A stretch of DNA of 64,000 nucleotides from Polaribacter sp. BM10 (GCF_002005425.1 NZ_CP019704.1:2500001-2564000); one strand, 5' to 3'; positions 9,370 to 18,479 are shown, counted from the stretch's first letter. Numbers and translations are program-made. The notes: generated by a model not told the origin, from the sequence alone.

Positions 9370-9370
9370 T

Positions 9371-10021
9371 ATGGAACAACGTTATGAAATAACCGAAAAA
9401 CAGTTGACTTTTTTAAACGATTTCTTGTTAAGAAAATATCCAGGTATTTCTCATGAAACTAGAATTGAATTGGTAGATCATTTGGTTTCTGATTTTGAAG
9501 CTACAACAGAAAATGGTAATTTATCTCAATATTTATCTAATGAGTTAGAGTTTATAAAAAAGTTTGTTTTTAACGGAGTGAGTGCTCTTAAAATCTCATA
9601 CAGAAAAGAAACTTGGGAGCAGTTTTTTAGACTTTTTATTGATTTCAAATTGATTCCTTATTCGTTATTAGTTGTTATTGTTTTTTATTTTTTTGCTGAA
9701 ATTTTAAACGATAAATGGTTATGGTTTTCACTAGTTATTTCACAAGCCATAATTATGTCTGCATCTCTATTATTTGGAATGATAAATAAAAAGAAATTAA
9801 AAAAGTTAGAAGAAGTTAAGCTTTTAGGTTCAGAAATTTGGTTGCCATTCTTAATGGTTCAACTTCCGTTAAGTTTCGATTTTCAACATTATATAACTTC
9901 TAATAATTATCTATTTATAGTTTATACTTTATTTACGATTAATTATGGTGTTGCAGCTTTTATTGTTTTGAGAAAACATAGAAAAATCATCTTAGAAAAA
10001 TACAAACACTTGTTAGACTAA
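9371..10021 (+). CDS. PadR-associated membrane protein, paralog 1 of 5
   Basis: Protein of 216 residues with a cytoplasmic helical N-terminus (about 1-90) and four predicted membrane helices. The N-terminus carries the family pattern found in all five tandem genes: a tyrosine-rich turn, then R-E-(L/I/M)-V/L-DH, here as TRIELVDHLVSDFE. This paralog is the most divergent, with the sequence LRKYPGISHETRIE in place of YYDVRTE. The pattern resembles the helical HAAS-like domains that accompany PadR regulators elsewhere, but I do not recognise a named family. It starts 1 base after padR and ends 4 bases before paralog 2. Role unknown; a sensor or partner of the ABC exporter is possible. Confidence 0.75.
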   Translation: MEQRYEITEKQLTFLNDFLLRKYPGISHETRIELVDHLVSDFEATTENGNLSQYLSNELEFIKKFVFNGVSALKISYRKETWEQFFRLFIDFKLIPYSLLVVIVFYFFAEILNDKWLWFSLVISQAIIMSASLLFGMINKKKLKKLEEVKLLGSEIWLPFLMVQLPLSFDFQHYITSNNYLFIVYTLFTINYGVAAFIVLRKHRKIILEKYKHLLD

Positions 10022-10025
10022 TGTT

Positions 10026-10703
10026 ATGGAATTAACAAAAGAACAACTTTTACAAATAGACAATTACATCTTTTCTTGTGGTGTAAAATATTACGATGTT
10101 AGAACAGAAATTGTAGATCATTTTGCCAATATTTTAGAAACTAAATTAGATAAAAATCCAGATTTAGATTTTAAAAAAGAAATTAGAAACATTCACAGAA
10201 ACTTTTCTGATAGCGGTTTTAGTAAATTGTTAAATGAGAAAACAAAATCTGTAAATAAAAAGTTTTACAAACAGTCTTTTAAACATTTAATTACGTTTTT
10301 TAAACTACCTAAAATCATTATTTCTGGAGCACTATTTTATGTATTGTTTTTGTTGATGAATTTATTTGAAGACAAAGAAAATTTCTTCTTTTGTTTATAT
10401 GGTGTTTTATTATTTCTAGTGCTTCGAATTTTTTATGAAAACAAAAAATCGAAAAAAGAACAAAAAGAACCCTTTTTAGTTTTAAACAAAACCAATAATT
10501 TTTTACAAGTGTTAAACTTAATTTTCATTTGTTTTAACTCGATAACTAATTTTAGAGGCGATGAAAGTTTTTTAAATCCAATGCAAAACAATATTCATTT
10601 GGGCGTTTTTGTGTTGTTAGTTTTGTTTTATTGGTCTGGAGAATCTGTTTTTCGCCAAAATAAAAAATTGGTAAAAGAACAATATCCAAGTATAATTGTG
10701 TAA
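10026..10703 (+). CDS. PadR-associated membrane protein, paralog 2 of 5
   Basis: Protein of 225 residues built like its neighbours: helical N-terminus with YYDVRTEIVDHFANILE (about residues 21-37), a basic linker, then four predicted membrane helices and a short charged tail ending EQYPSIIV. The tail parallels TYPEYK in paralogs 4 and 5. Two bases separate it from paralog 3. There is no enzyme motif. It is probably part of the same PadR-controlled membrane assembly; function unknown. Confidence 0.75.
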   Translation: MELTKEQLLQIDNYIFSCGVKYYDVRTEIVDHFANILETKLDKNPDLDFKKEIRNIHRNFSDSGFSKLLNEKTKSVNKKFYKQSFKHLITFFKLPKIIISGALFYVLFLLMNLFEDKENFFFCLYGVLLFLVLRIFYENKKSKKEQKEPFLVLNKTNNFLQVLNLIFICFNSITNFRGDESFLNPMQNNIHLGVFVLLVLFYWSGESVFRQNKKLVKEQYPSIIV

Positions 10704-10705
10704 CT

Positions 10706-11383
10706 ATGGAATTATCAAAAGAACAAATACAATACATAGAACATCGTTTAGAAAACGAAGGTGTAAAATATTGGGATATTAGAATAGAAATGTTAGATCA
10801 TGTAATTTCTGATCTTGAAAAAAATTTAAATGTAAATAGTTCTGAAGCTGATTTTAAAAAAATGGTTCAGAATTCATTTGTGCTTTTAGGTTGGCATGGT
10901 AGTTTTAATGATGTCAATAAACATGGATGGAAAAATGTAAATAAATATTACCGGAAAATATATTTTAAAGGTTTTGTAGATTTTTTCAAAAACATAAAAA
11001 ACTTAATTGTCTTAGCTCTTTTTTTATTGGGATATTATATCATTTCAGAAGTTTTTGAACCTAAAGTTTTTTTAAAAATAAGTCATACTTTATTTTTCTT
11101 ACCATTTATATTATTTGTGTTTGTCTTATACAAAATGTATACTAAAAAGTATGGAAAATCTGTTCATAAAGATTATGGTTTAAATTATTTAATGTTGTCT
11201 TTTTTAATACTAAATGCAATAGTGACATTTGTTAGAGTAGAAGACGGTTTTCCTCAAGAATTTCATAAAATAATTCTATTTATTATTATTCCTGTACATT
11301 TTATTTTTACTTATTCAGGGTATCAAGTTTATGTAAAAGCAATTAAAAGAGTTGAAAATATGCGTAAACAATTATTACAATGA
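10706..11383 (+). CDS. PadR-associated membrane protein, paralog 3 of 5
   Basis: Protein of 225 residues with the family N-terminus (GVKYWDIRIEMLDHVISDLE, about residues 18-37) and a membrane half of four predicted helices. The middle linker contains GWHGSFNDVNKHGWK, corresponding to the KFGVFGFMNVVEQK segment of paralogs 4 and 5. The last 4 bases overlap the start of paralog 4 (ATGA overlap), supporting coupled translation. Function unknown. Confidence 0.75.
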   Translation: MELSKEQIQYIEHRLENEGVKYWDIRIEMLDHVISDLEKNLNVNSSEADFKKMVQNSFVLLGWHGSFNDVNKHGWKNVNKYYRKIYFKGFVDFFKNIKNLIVLALFLLGYYIISEVFEPKVFLKISHTLFFLPFILFVFVLYKMYTKKYGKSVHKDYGLNYLMLSFLILNAIVTFVRVEDGFPQEFHKIILFIIIPVHFIFTYSGYQVYVKAIKRVENMRKQLLQ

Positions 11384-12090
11384 AACTAACAGAACTTCAA
11401 ATATTAGAACTTTACAAATTCACTAGAAAACATTATGTAGAATATTACGATGTACAAAGTGAATTGGTAGATCATTTGGCAAATGATATTGAAGAAATTT
11501 GGCAGTCACAACCAGATTTATCATTTGAAGATGCACGAGATAAATCATTTAAAAAATTTGGTGTTTTTGGCTTTATGAATGTTGTAGAACAAAAACAAAC
11601 TCAAATGACAAAAAGGTATTTTAAAATTATTCTAAAATTTATAAAAGAATGGTTTAGATTGCCCAAAATAGTGCTTACAGCATTGCTTTTTTTAGGTTTT
11701 TATCAATTACAAAAATTACCAAATGCATACAATATGTATATCGCCGTTTTTATTGTTGTAATTCTTTTAGAATGCTATACAATAATTAAAAATAGTAGAA
11801 AATTAAAAAAGAAAACCAATAAAACTGGCAAAAAATGGATGTTCGAAAACATCATCGCTATTAACGGTATTGGTAATTCTGCTTTAATTTTATTGTATGC
11901 TTTCGACTTTTTATTTCCAGATAATGCGAAAGATTTTTTGTTGATGGGAGATTTTAGAAAAGCTTTATCTGCTGCTATAATTACTTTACTAATTCTTTTT
12001 GGTTATGTATCTCTAATTGTTATTCCTAAAAAGGCAGAAGAGTTACTACAAGAAACGTATCCAGAATATAAATTTCATAATTTATTTTGA
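11380..12090 (+). CDS. PadR-associated membrane protein, paralog 4 of 5
   Basis: Protein of 236 residues. The N-terminal helical domain reads YYDVQSELVDHLANDIEE and continues with a second conserved block FEDARDKSFKKFGVFGFM, then four predicted membrane helices and the tail ETYPEYKFHN. The segment 11445-11502 matches 12158-12215 in paralog 5 at 57 of 58 bases, far more than the rest of the genes, pointing to recent duplication or gene conversion of the N-terminal domain. It overlaps paralog 5 by 4 bases. Confidence 0.78.
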   Translation: MKLTELQILELYKFTRKHYVEYYDVQSELVDHLANDIEEIWQSQPDLSFEDARDKSFKKFGVFGFMNVVEQKQTQMTKRYFKIILKFIKEWFRLPKIVLTALLFLGFYQLQKLPNAYNMYIAVFIVVILLECYTIIKNSRKLKKKTNKTGKKWMFENIIAINGIGNSALILLYAFDFLFPDNAKDFLLMGDFRKALSAAIITLLILFGYVSLIVIPKKAEELLQETYPEYKFHNLF

Positions 12091-12800
12091 TAATGAAACT
12101 TACTCAAAATCATATAGAGCAACTTTTTAAATTTACAAGGAAACATTACGTTTATCATTACGATGTACAAAGCGAATTGGTAGATCATTTGGCAAATGAT
12201 ATTGAAGAAATTTGGGTGGCGCAGCCACTTTTAACTTTTGAGCAAGCACGAGATAAATCATTTAAAAAATTTGGTATTTTTGGTTTTATGGATGTCGTAG
12301 AAGAAAAGCAAAAACAAATGAATAAACGCTACTGGAGCATTATTCTAAACTTTGCCAAAGACTGGTTTACGCTTCCAAAAATTGTAATTACAAGTACTGT
12401 TTTTTTAGCATTTTTTACTGTTTTACAAGTAAAGTTTTCAGAATATATTTTTTTAGGAACCTTATTGATTTTAATAAGCTTAGAAGGAATCAGTGCTTAT
12501 AAAATCAGAAAAAAGCATAAAGAAAAAGAAATTAAAAAAGAGAAAATTTTTTTGTTAGAGGCAATGCTTGGTACAACCAAAAATACATACACTGGTTTTA
12601 CTTTTGTAAACTTATTTAACATTGCTAACTTAACTAGGTTCGATTTTAGTCACTTAAATATCTATTGGCTGTTTGCAATTTCTGTAGTCTTAACGTTGTT
12701 GTGCATTTTGTTTTATATTTCTAATTATGTGCTGCCAGAAAAAGCAGAACAATTGTTAATAGAAACCTATCCCGAGTATAAAATTGTAAATAATTTGTAA
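12087..12800 (+). CDS. PadR-associated membrane protein, paralog 5 of 5
   Basis: Protein of 237 residues, the closest relative of paralog 4 in the N-terminal 75 residues (YDVQSELVDHLANDIEEIW) and clearly diverged in the membrane half, which has four predicted helices. The tail ETYPEYKIVNN is shared with paralog 4. A second ATG at 12093 gives MKLTQNHIEQL, which matches the MKLTELQ start of paralog 4 and may be the true start. The gene ends 51 bases before the DUF5687 permease gene. Function unknown. Confidence 0.78.
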   Translation: MIMKLTQNHIEQLFKFTRKHYVYHYDVQSELVDHLANDIEEIWVAQPLLTFEQARDKSFKKFGIFGFMDVVEEKQKQMNKRYWSIILNFAKDWFTLPKIVITSTVFLAFFTVLQVKFSEYIFLGTLLILISLEGISAYKIRKKHKEKEIKKEKIFLLEAMLGTTKNTYTGFTFVNLFNIANLTRFDFSHLNIYWLFAISVVLTLLCILFYISNYVLPEKAEQLLIETYPEYKIVNNL

Positions 12801-12851
12801 CAAATTGTAATACTTAACTACTTATTATCAATCTAACTAATTACTAAACTT

Positions 12852-14318
12852 ATGATGTTACGCTTTTTAAAACTAGAATGGAAGCAATTTCTTCGATCGG
12901 CTTCCTTCGGAAAAAGTATTGCCATTAAAATAATTATGGGCTTTTTTGTCCTGTATTTTTTAGCTACTTTTTTAATAATAGGTATTGGAGGTTATTATAT
13001 TTTAAAGAAACAATTTCCAGAATCAGACCCACTACAATTGGTAAATTCTTATTTGTTATATGCAATTTTAGGAGATTTAATTTTTAGATACCTAATGCAG
13101 AAATTGCCTGTTATGAATATAAAACCGATGTTAATTTTACCAATTAAAAAAAGTAAATTGGTACATTATGTTTTAGGTAAGTCTTCTATTTCGTTTTTTA
13201 ACATCTTAGGTTTATTTTTCTATATCCCTTTTTCTGTAGTTATAATAAAAGAAGGTTACAATACTTCTGGTGTTTTAGGTTGGTTATTTGCAATAGTTTT
13301 AATTATTCAATCGGCAAACTTTTTAAATTTCTTAATTAATAAAAACAATATTGCACTTGGTACAATTGTAGTAACTTTATTAGCTTTAATTGGCTTACAA
13401 AAGTTTAATATTTTTGATGTTACAGCATACGCAGGTTCAATTTTCGATAGCATCTATCAAAACCCAATTTATGCATTAATTTTTGTAGTTGTCTTAGTTG
13501 TGTTGTATCAATTAAATTATAAACAACTAAGAAATCTTTTATATTTAGATGAAGCAGTTTCTCAAAAAGTAGAAGAAGCAAAATCTTTAGATTTATCTTT
13601 TACTGATAAATTAGGAGATGTTGCGCCATTTATTAAAAACGATATGCGTTTAATTTGGCGAAATAAAAGAACAAAAACGGTCTTTTTAATGTCGTTTTTA
13701 TTTTTGTTCTACGGATTGATATTTTTCACCCAAAAAACATACAGAGAAATGCCAGCAATGTTAATGTTTGCCTCTTTATTTGTAACAGGTGGTTTTGCCT
13801 TAAATTACGGTCAGTTTATTCCTGCTTGGGATAGTGCGCATTATAAAATGTTAATGAGTCAGAGTTTTAAATACCGTAAGTTTTTAGAATCTAAGTGGAT
13901 TTTAATGGTATTTATGACTTCTTTTTTATACATATTAAGTTTTCCGTATTTGTATTTCGGAATCGATATTTTTTTAATGATTACCGCCGGTGCAATCTTT
14001 AATATTGGTTTTAATTCACTCTTTTTATTATTTGCAGGATCTTTTAATAGAAAAAGAATCGATTTAAATAAAAGCGGATTTGGTAACACACAAGGTACAA
14101 GTGCAACTCAGTTTTTAATTATACTGCCATTAATGGTTTTTCCTATGTTGGTTTTTTGGTTGTTCGACAAATTTGTGGGCGGTAATTCTGGTTACATCGT
14201 AGTAGCATCTATAGGAATAATAAGTTTATTATGTAAAAAATATGCTTTAAACCTGATAGAAAAACAGTACATAAAAAATAAATATGTGATGATTAATGCC
14301 TTCGGAAAAGAAGCATAA
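12852..14318 (+). CDS. DUF5687 family ABC-2 type permease
   Basis: Polytopic membrane protein of 488 residues. The opening LRFLKLEWKQFLRSASFGKS and a long series of hydrophobic helices match what I recall of DUF5687, a Bacteroidota family of ABC-2 type export permeases. The ATPase gene follows 22 bases later, so the two form a complete exporter as a dimer of each. The cytoplasmic block near the middle (FIKNDMRLIWRNKRTKT) resembles the coupling segment repeated in such permeases. Two adjacent ATG codons (12852 and 12855) could start translation. The substrate is unknown; membership of the PadR operon suggests export of a toxic compound, lipid or peptide. Confidence 0.85.
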   Translation: MMLRFLKLEWKQFLRSASFGKSIAIKIIMGFFVLYFLATFLIIGIGGYYILKKQFPESDPLQLVNSYLLYAILGDLIFRYLMQKLPVMNIKPMLILPIKKSKLVHYVLGKSSISFFNILGLFFYIPFSVVIIKEGYNTSGVLGWLFAIVLIIQSANFLNFLINKNNIALGTIVVTLLALIGLQKFNIFDVTAYAGSIFDSIYQNPIYALIFVVVLVVLYQLNYKQLRNLLYLDEAVSQKVEEAKSLDLSFTDKLGDVAPFIKNDMRLIWRNKRTKTVFLMSFLFLFYGLIFFTQKTYREMPAMLMFASLFVTGGFALNYGQFIPAWDSAHYKMLMSQSFKYRKFLESKWILMVFMTSFLYILSFPYLYFGIDIFLMITAGAIFNIGFNSLFLLFAGSFNRKRIDLNKSGFGNTQGTSATQFLIILPLMVFPMLVFWLFDKFVGGNSGYIVVASIGIISLLCKKYALNLIEKQYIKNKYVMINAFGKEA

Positions 14319-14340
14319 TTAAACCTAAAAAGAAAATACA

Positions 14341-15036
14341 ATGATTACAATAAATACAGTTTCAAAAAAATACGGAAAAACAGAAGTTTTAAACGTAGAA
14401 AAAATAGACATTCCAACAGGTCAAAGTTTTGGTTTGGTTGGTAATAACGGTGCAGGTAAAACTACTTTATTTAATATTTTATTAGATTTAATTAGACCAA
14501 CAACTGGTTCTGTTAAAAACAATAATATAGTTGTTAGTGAAAGCGAAGATTGGAAAAATTTTACGGGTTCTTTTATAGACGAATCTTTTTTAATATCTTA
14601 TTTAACACCAGAAGAATATTTCGATTTTATTGGTGATTTAAGAGGTATGAATAAAGAAGATGTTGCTAAATTTATAGCACAGTTCGAAGATTTTTTTAAT
14701 GGGGAAATTGTTGGGAAAAAGAAATATTTAAGAGATTTAAGTAAAGGAAATCAGAAAAAAGCGGGCATTGTTGCTGCAATGATGGGTAACCCTAAAGTGG
14801 TTATTTTAGATGAGCCTTTTGCAAACTTAGACCCCACAACACAAATTAGATTAAAGCAAATTATTAAAAAACTAACAGAAGATAGAGATATTACCGTTTT
14901 AGTTTCTAGTCATGATTTAACACATGTAACAGAAGTTTGCGAACGTATTGTGGTTTTAGATAAAGGAACCGTGGTAAACGACATAAAAACATCCGAAGAA
15001 ACCTTAAAAGAATTAGAAAGTTATTTTGCTTTGTAA
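14341..15036 (+). CDS. ABC transporter ATP-binding protein
   Basis: ATPase of 231 residues with Walker A GNNGAGKT (34-41), signature LSKGNQKK and Walker B VVILDEPFANLDP. The signature has SKGN in place of the common SGGQ, as in many ABC-2 export ATPases. It powers the DUF5687 permease encoded 22 bases upstream. It is the last gene of the PadR operon; the 142-base gap that follows has only a weak, long-loop inverted repeat (ACTCTTAT at 15121 with ATAAGAGT at 15160) that might terminate transcription. Confidence 0.88.
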   Translation: MITINTVSKKYGKTEVLNVEKIDIPTGQSFGLVGNNGAGKTTLFNILLDLIRPTTGSVKNNNIVVSESEDWKNFTGSFIDESFLISYLTPEEYFDFIGDLRGMNKEDVAKFIAQFEDFFNGEIVGKKKYLRDLSKGNQKKAGIVAAMMGNPKVVILDEPFANLDPTTQIRLKQIIKKLTEDRDITVLVSSHDLTHVTEVCERIVVLDKGTVVNDIKTSEETLKELESYFAL

Positions 15037-15178
15037 CAAATTAAAAACAAAACAAATAGCCACAATAGCATAAATGTTTTCTTACATTTTAGTCTATTCT
15101 TAATTTATTACTATTTTTACACTCTTATTTATACTATTTTCACTAGAAATTAGTTTTAGATAAGAGTTTTTTAATTTT

Positions 15179-17407
15179 ATGAAACAACTAAACAAAATAC
15201 TTCTATTTACTGTTCTTTTAGGAACAATCTACGCATGTAGTACAAAAAAAGATACTGTTATTAGTAGAAACTACCACGCTTTAACGTCTCATTTTAATAT
15301 TTTGTTTAATGGTGAAGAAGCATTAAAAAAAGGAATAGAAGGTATTAACCAAGGTTATAAAGATGATTGGTTTCAGCAACTACCAATAGAACCAATTGTT
15401 TTTGATGATCGTAAAATTGTTGCGCCAACTTTTAAAAATAATAGTCTCGGAGCTGGTTTTGGTAGCAAAAAAGAAAAAACAACAACTACACAACCTGCTG
15501 GTCCTTTTGAAAAGGCAGAAGAAAAAGCGGTAAAAGCAATACAAAAACATGGCATGAATATTAACGGTTTAGAGAGAAACCGAAAAATAGACGATGCTTA
15601 TTTATTACTTGGTAAAGCCCGTTATTATTCGCAACGTTTTGTACCTGCTGTAGAAGCATTTAATTATGTAATTGCAAATTATCCGAATGCAAATTTAATT
15701 GCAGAAACTAAAATTTGGCGTGCAAAAGCAAATATTAGAATGGATAATGAAGAGTTTGCCATAGAAACCATGAAACTTTTATTGGTGGTTACAGATACTC
15801 TAGAAGCAGATTTGCCAAATGATATCAAAGAGCAAGCAAATACAGCTTTGGCAATGGCTTATGTAAAATCTGATAGTTTACAAAAAGCAAAAAAACATTT
15901 AATTTTAGCTACACGAACACAAGAAAATAAAGCACAAGCAGCTAGAAACATGTTTGTTTTAGGGCAAATGTATGCCAATGAAAACAAAAAAGATTCTGCT
16001 GCAGCCGTTTTTAACAAACTTGCAAACTTTAAAAAAGCACCATACAAATATAAAATTCATGCAAATATAGAATTGGCAAAGAACGTTGTTAACGATTCTA
16101 TTTCATCAAGTGTTTTGTCTAGGTTAGAGAAATTAATAGAAGATAGAGATAATAGACCATATTTAGATCAGTTGTATTATCAAGTTGCCTCTTTACATGA
16201 AAAAAACGATAGTATTTCTTTGGCTGTAGATTATTACAATAGATCTTTAAGAGCAAAAAATGGTGGCGATAAGCAGAAAAGTTTTACATACGAGAATTTA
16301 GGAAATTTATATTTTAAAAACTCTGAGTATCAATTTGCGAGTAGTTATTACGATAGTGTTTTAAATGTTTCTACAGATTCTTTAGCACTTCGAATTAGAA
16401 GAGTAAAAAGAAAGTATAAAAACTTAGCGTCGTTAATTAATTTCGAAAATGTAGTTGCTACAAACGATAGTATAATTAGAATTGCATCTTTACCAAAAAA
16501 TGAACAAGAATCTTATTTTAAAAATTATATAGAAAATTTAAAAAAGCAAGACGAAGAAGCTGCGCAATTAAGACTAAATCAAATAGCATTTGGTGCAAAT
16601 ACAAGTTCGTTACAAACCAATAGTAAAGGCGAATGGTATTTTTATAATAACCAAGTAGTTAGTTTTGGTAAAACAGAATTCCAGAAAATTTGGGGAAACA
16701 GAAAGTTAGAAGACAATTGGCGTTGGTCTGCAAATGCAAGCATCAATACTAGAAATACCGATTCTGTAAATGTTTCAAAAATAAATACTAGGTACAATTT
16801 AGCTAGTTATTTAGAAACAATTCCTACAGAAAAACAAAAAATAGACACTTTAAAAATAGATAGAAATCAAGCTTTATACGAATTAGGATTAATTTATAAA
16901 GAACAATTTAAAAACGAAAACTTAGCAATAAGAAGATTAGAAAGAGTGCTTAGTTTAAACCCGAAAACCGAGTTAGTATTACCAATAAATTGGCATTTGT
17001 ATCAAATTTATAATAAAAACGGAAATTTAGAAAAATCGAATACACATAAAAATGTTATTCTATCAGAATATCCCAACACGGTTTTTGCTCAGATTATAAA
17101 AAATCCAGAAAATAAAATAGAAAATAAAGAAGTTATAAACGAGGTAGAAAAAACTTACAAAAAACTATATTATCTTTACAAAAAAGGAGAGTTTAAAAAT
17201 GTTCTTGTTAATGTAAACGATGTTTTACCTACAATTAACAATTCTAAATTAAAACCAAAATTCGAGCTTTTAAAAGCATATGCAATTGGTAAGTACCTAG
17301 ATAAAGAAACTTATAAAAGAGCATTAGAATTTGTTGCTATTAATTACGGAAGTACAGAAGAAGGAAAAAAAGCGAAAGAAATTTTAAAACAATTAACAAA
17401 AGAGTAA
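15179..17407 (+). CDS. porW: type IX secretion system lipoprotein PorW/SprE
   Basis: TPR-rich lipoprotein of 742 residues. The signal peptide ends in a lipobox before Cys20 (IYACSTKKDT), and the following ISRNYHALTSHFNILFNGEEAL matches the conserved start of SprE of Flavobacterium and PorW of Porphyromonas as I remember them. Tetratricopeptide repeats fill most of the rest, for example around 135-180, 220-300 and 335-400, with another set near the C-terminus. The protein is an outer-membrane-associated part of the type IX secretion and gliding apparatus. The stop codon overlaps the bactofilin start by one base (TAATG), placing porW at the head of a run leading into the ATP synthase genes, a gene order I recall from flavobacteria. 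Confidence 0.85.
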   Translation: MKQLNKILLFTVLLGTIYACSTKKDTVISRNYHALTSHFNILFNGEEALKKGIEGINQGYKDDWFQQLPIEPIVFDDRKIVAPTFKNNSLGAGFGSKKEKTTTTQPAGPFEKAEEKAVKAIQKHGMNINGLERNRKIDDAYLLLGKARYYSQRFVPAVEAFNYVIANYPNANLIAETKIWRAKANIRMDNEEFAIETMKLLLVVTDTLEADLPNDIKEQANTALAMAYVKSDSLQKAKKHLILATRTQENKAQAARNMFVLGQMYANENKKDSAAAVFNKLANFKKAPYKYKIHANIELAKNVVNDSISSSVLSRLEKLIEDRDNRPYLDQLYYQVASLHEKNDSISLAVDYYNRSLRAKNGGDKQKSFTYENLGNLYFKNSEYQFASSYYDSVLNVSTDSLALRIRRVKRKYKNLASLINFENVVATNDSIIRIASLPKNEQESYFKNYIENLKKQDEEAAQLRLNQIAFGANTSSLQTNSKGEWYFYNNQVVSFGKTEFQKIWGNRKLEDNWRWSANASINTRNTDSVNVSKINTRYNLASYLETIPTEKQKIDTLKIDRNQALYELGLIYKEQFKNENLAIRRLERVLSLNPKTELVLPINWHLYQIYNKNGNLEKSNTHKNVILSEYPNTVFAQIIKNPENKIENKEVINEVEKTYKKLYYLYKKGEFKNVLVNVNDVLPTINNSKLKPKFELLKAYAIGKYLDKETYKRALEFVAINYGSTEEGKKAKEILKQLTKE

Positions 17408-17835
17408 TGTTTAGCAGCAAAGAACCTAAAAAAGAAAAGAAAAAAGCAAACCCAAGAACTATGGAAAGAAATGTAATTGCCAAAAACTCTACATTTAAAG
17501 GAGATATTGTCTCTGAAGGAGATTTTAGAATAGACGGTATATTAGAAGGTACTTTAATAACTAAAGGAAGAGTAATTATTGGTTCTGAAGGTGTAATAAA
17601 AGGTACTGTAGAATCTACTAATGCAGATATAGAAGGTAAATTCTCTGGAGATTTATCTGTAGCAAATACGTTAACAATAAAAAGTACAGCAAATATTTCT
17701 GGAGATGTGGTTATAGGTAAATTATCTATAGAGCCAGGTGCCACTTTTAATGCTACTTGTGCAATGAAGGGTGCATTAAAAGAACTTAATAAAAGTGGTA
17801 ATGAAACAAAAAAACGCTCAGAAAAAACCGCTTAA
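17407..17835 (+). CDS. bactofilin family polymer-forming protein
   Basis: Protein of 142 residues whose core (about 20-120) is a right-handed beta helix visible as short repeats such as GDIVSEGDFRIDGILEGTL and GVIKGTVESTNADIEGKF. Bactofilins polymerise without nucleotide into filaments or patches at the membrane and scaffold envelope processes. The flanks are basic and disordered (KEPKKEKKKANP; NETKKRSEKTA), as usual. The start overlaps the porW stop by 1 base and the 3' end overlaps the AtpZ-like gene by 41 bases in another frame. The neighbourhood suggests it may help position secretion or other envelope machinery; this is inference. Confidence 0.88.
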   Translation: MFSSKEPKKEKKKANPRTMERNVIAKNSTFKGDIVSEGDFRIDGILEGTLITKGRVIIGSEGVIKGTVESTNADIEGKFSGDLSVANTLTIKSTANISGDVVIGKLSIEPGATFNATCAMKGALKELNKSGNETKKRSEKTA

Positions 17836-18019
17836 TAAAGCAATACAGTTATCTGGTGCAGGCTTGCAAATGGGGTTAACAATATATTTAGGCTTTCTTT
17901 TAGGAGAATGGTTAGATAAAAAGTTAGACACTTCATTTTTAACAACAACAATTACTTTAGTTGCTATTTTTTTAGCAACATATGCTCTTATTAAACAAGC
18001 AAATAAAATAAATGATTAA
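17795..18019 (+). CDS. AtpZ/AtpI family protein
   Basis: Protein of 74 residues with two membrane helices (about 20-42 and 50-68). GLQMGLTIYLGFLLGEWLDKK is characteristic of the AtpZ/AtpI family that accompanies F-type ATP synthase genes, where it is linked to assembly of the c-ring and to Mg2+ handling. It overlaps bactofilin by 41 bases and the next gene by 8. The ATG chosen gives a basic N-terminus (MVMKQKNAQKKPLNK); a later start would leave only the membrane part. Position just before the atp genes supports the call. Confidence 0.82.
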   Translation: MVMKQKNAQKKPLNKAIQLSGAGLQMGLTIYLGFLLGEWLDKKLDTSFLTTTITLVAIFLATYALIKQANKIND

Positions 18020-18401
18020 AAAAATAGTAATTGTACTCGTAGTTTTTCTTGGTTTACATTTTTCAGGCTTTTTTTTACATCAAATTATTATAGAGAGTTA
18101 TAAAGAAATACTACCTTTTAACCTGCAAAAACTATATCTTTTTCATAGCGGTTTTTCTATACTAATTTGTGTAAATTTATTATTACTTCAAAGTGTTAAT
18201 AAAAAACCAGAAGACTTAGGTTATATATATTTAGGAGCTTTATTTTTAAAATTACTGTTTTTTTGCGTAGCCTTTTATTCATCAATAATAGAAAGAGATT
18301 CTTTGTCTGTTATAGCAAAATTATCATTCTTATTACCCACTTTCGTTTTTTTATCAACAGAAGGAATTATCGTATCAAAAATTAGAAATCAAAAACTATA
18401 A
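18012..18401 (+). CDS. small membrane protein of the atp locus (DUF6168-like)
   Basis: Protein of 129 residues with four predicted membrane helices and no enzyme motif. I recall a flavobacterial family (DUF6168) in this position between the AtpZ-like gene and atpB; the assignment is from memory. Its place and topology match AtpI of other bacteria, suggesting a helper in Fo assembly. It overlaps the AtpZ-like gene by 8 bases. The atpB promoter lies just after it, so this gene and the ones before it may belong to the porW transcript. Confidence 0.65.
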   Translation: MIKKIVIVLVVFLGLHFSGFFLHQIIIESYKEILPFNLQKLYLFHSGFSILICVNLLLLQSVNKKPEDLGYIYLGALFLKLLFFCVAFYSSIIERDSLSVIAKLSFLLPTFVFLSTEGIIVSKIRNQKL

Positions 18402-18422
18402 ATTTAAATTTGAAAAAAAGGT

Positions 18423-18451
18423 TTGTACTTTTGAATTATTGCGTACCTTTG
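18423..18451 (+). promoter_or_regulatory. promoter of the atp operon
   Basis: TTG (18423-18425), 18 bases, then TACCTTTG (18444-18451): an almost ideal Bacteroidota housekeeping promoter. Transcription would begin close to 18457, leaving a leader of about 20 bases before the atpB ATG at 18480. Confidence 0.72.
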
Positions 18452-18479
18452 CGCCGAATTTAGAAAGCGTATTTTTACA

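Noticed and set aside
15121..15167. Inverted repeat ACTCTTAT/ATAAGAGT before porW as a clear terminator
   Set aside because: The loop is over 30 bases and the stem only 8, so it is mentioned only as a weak possibility.
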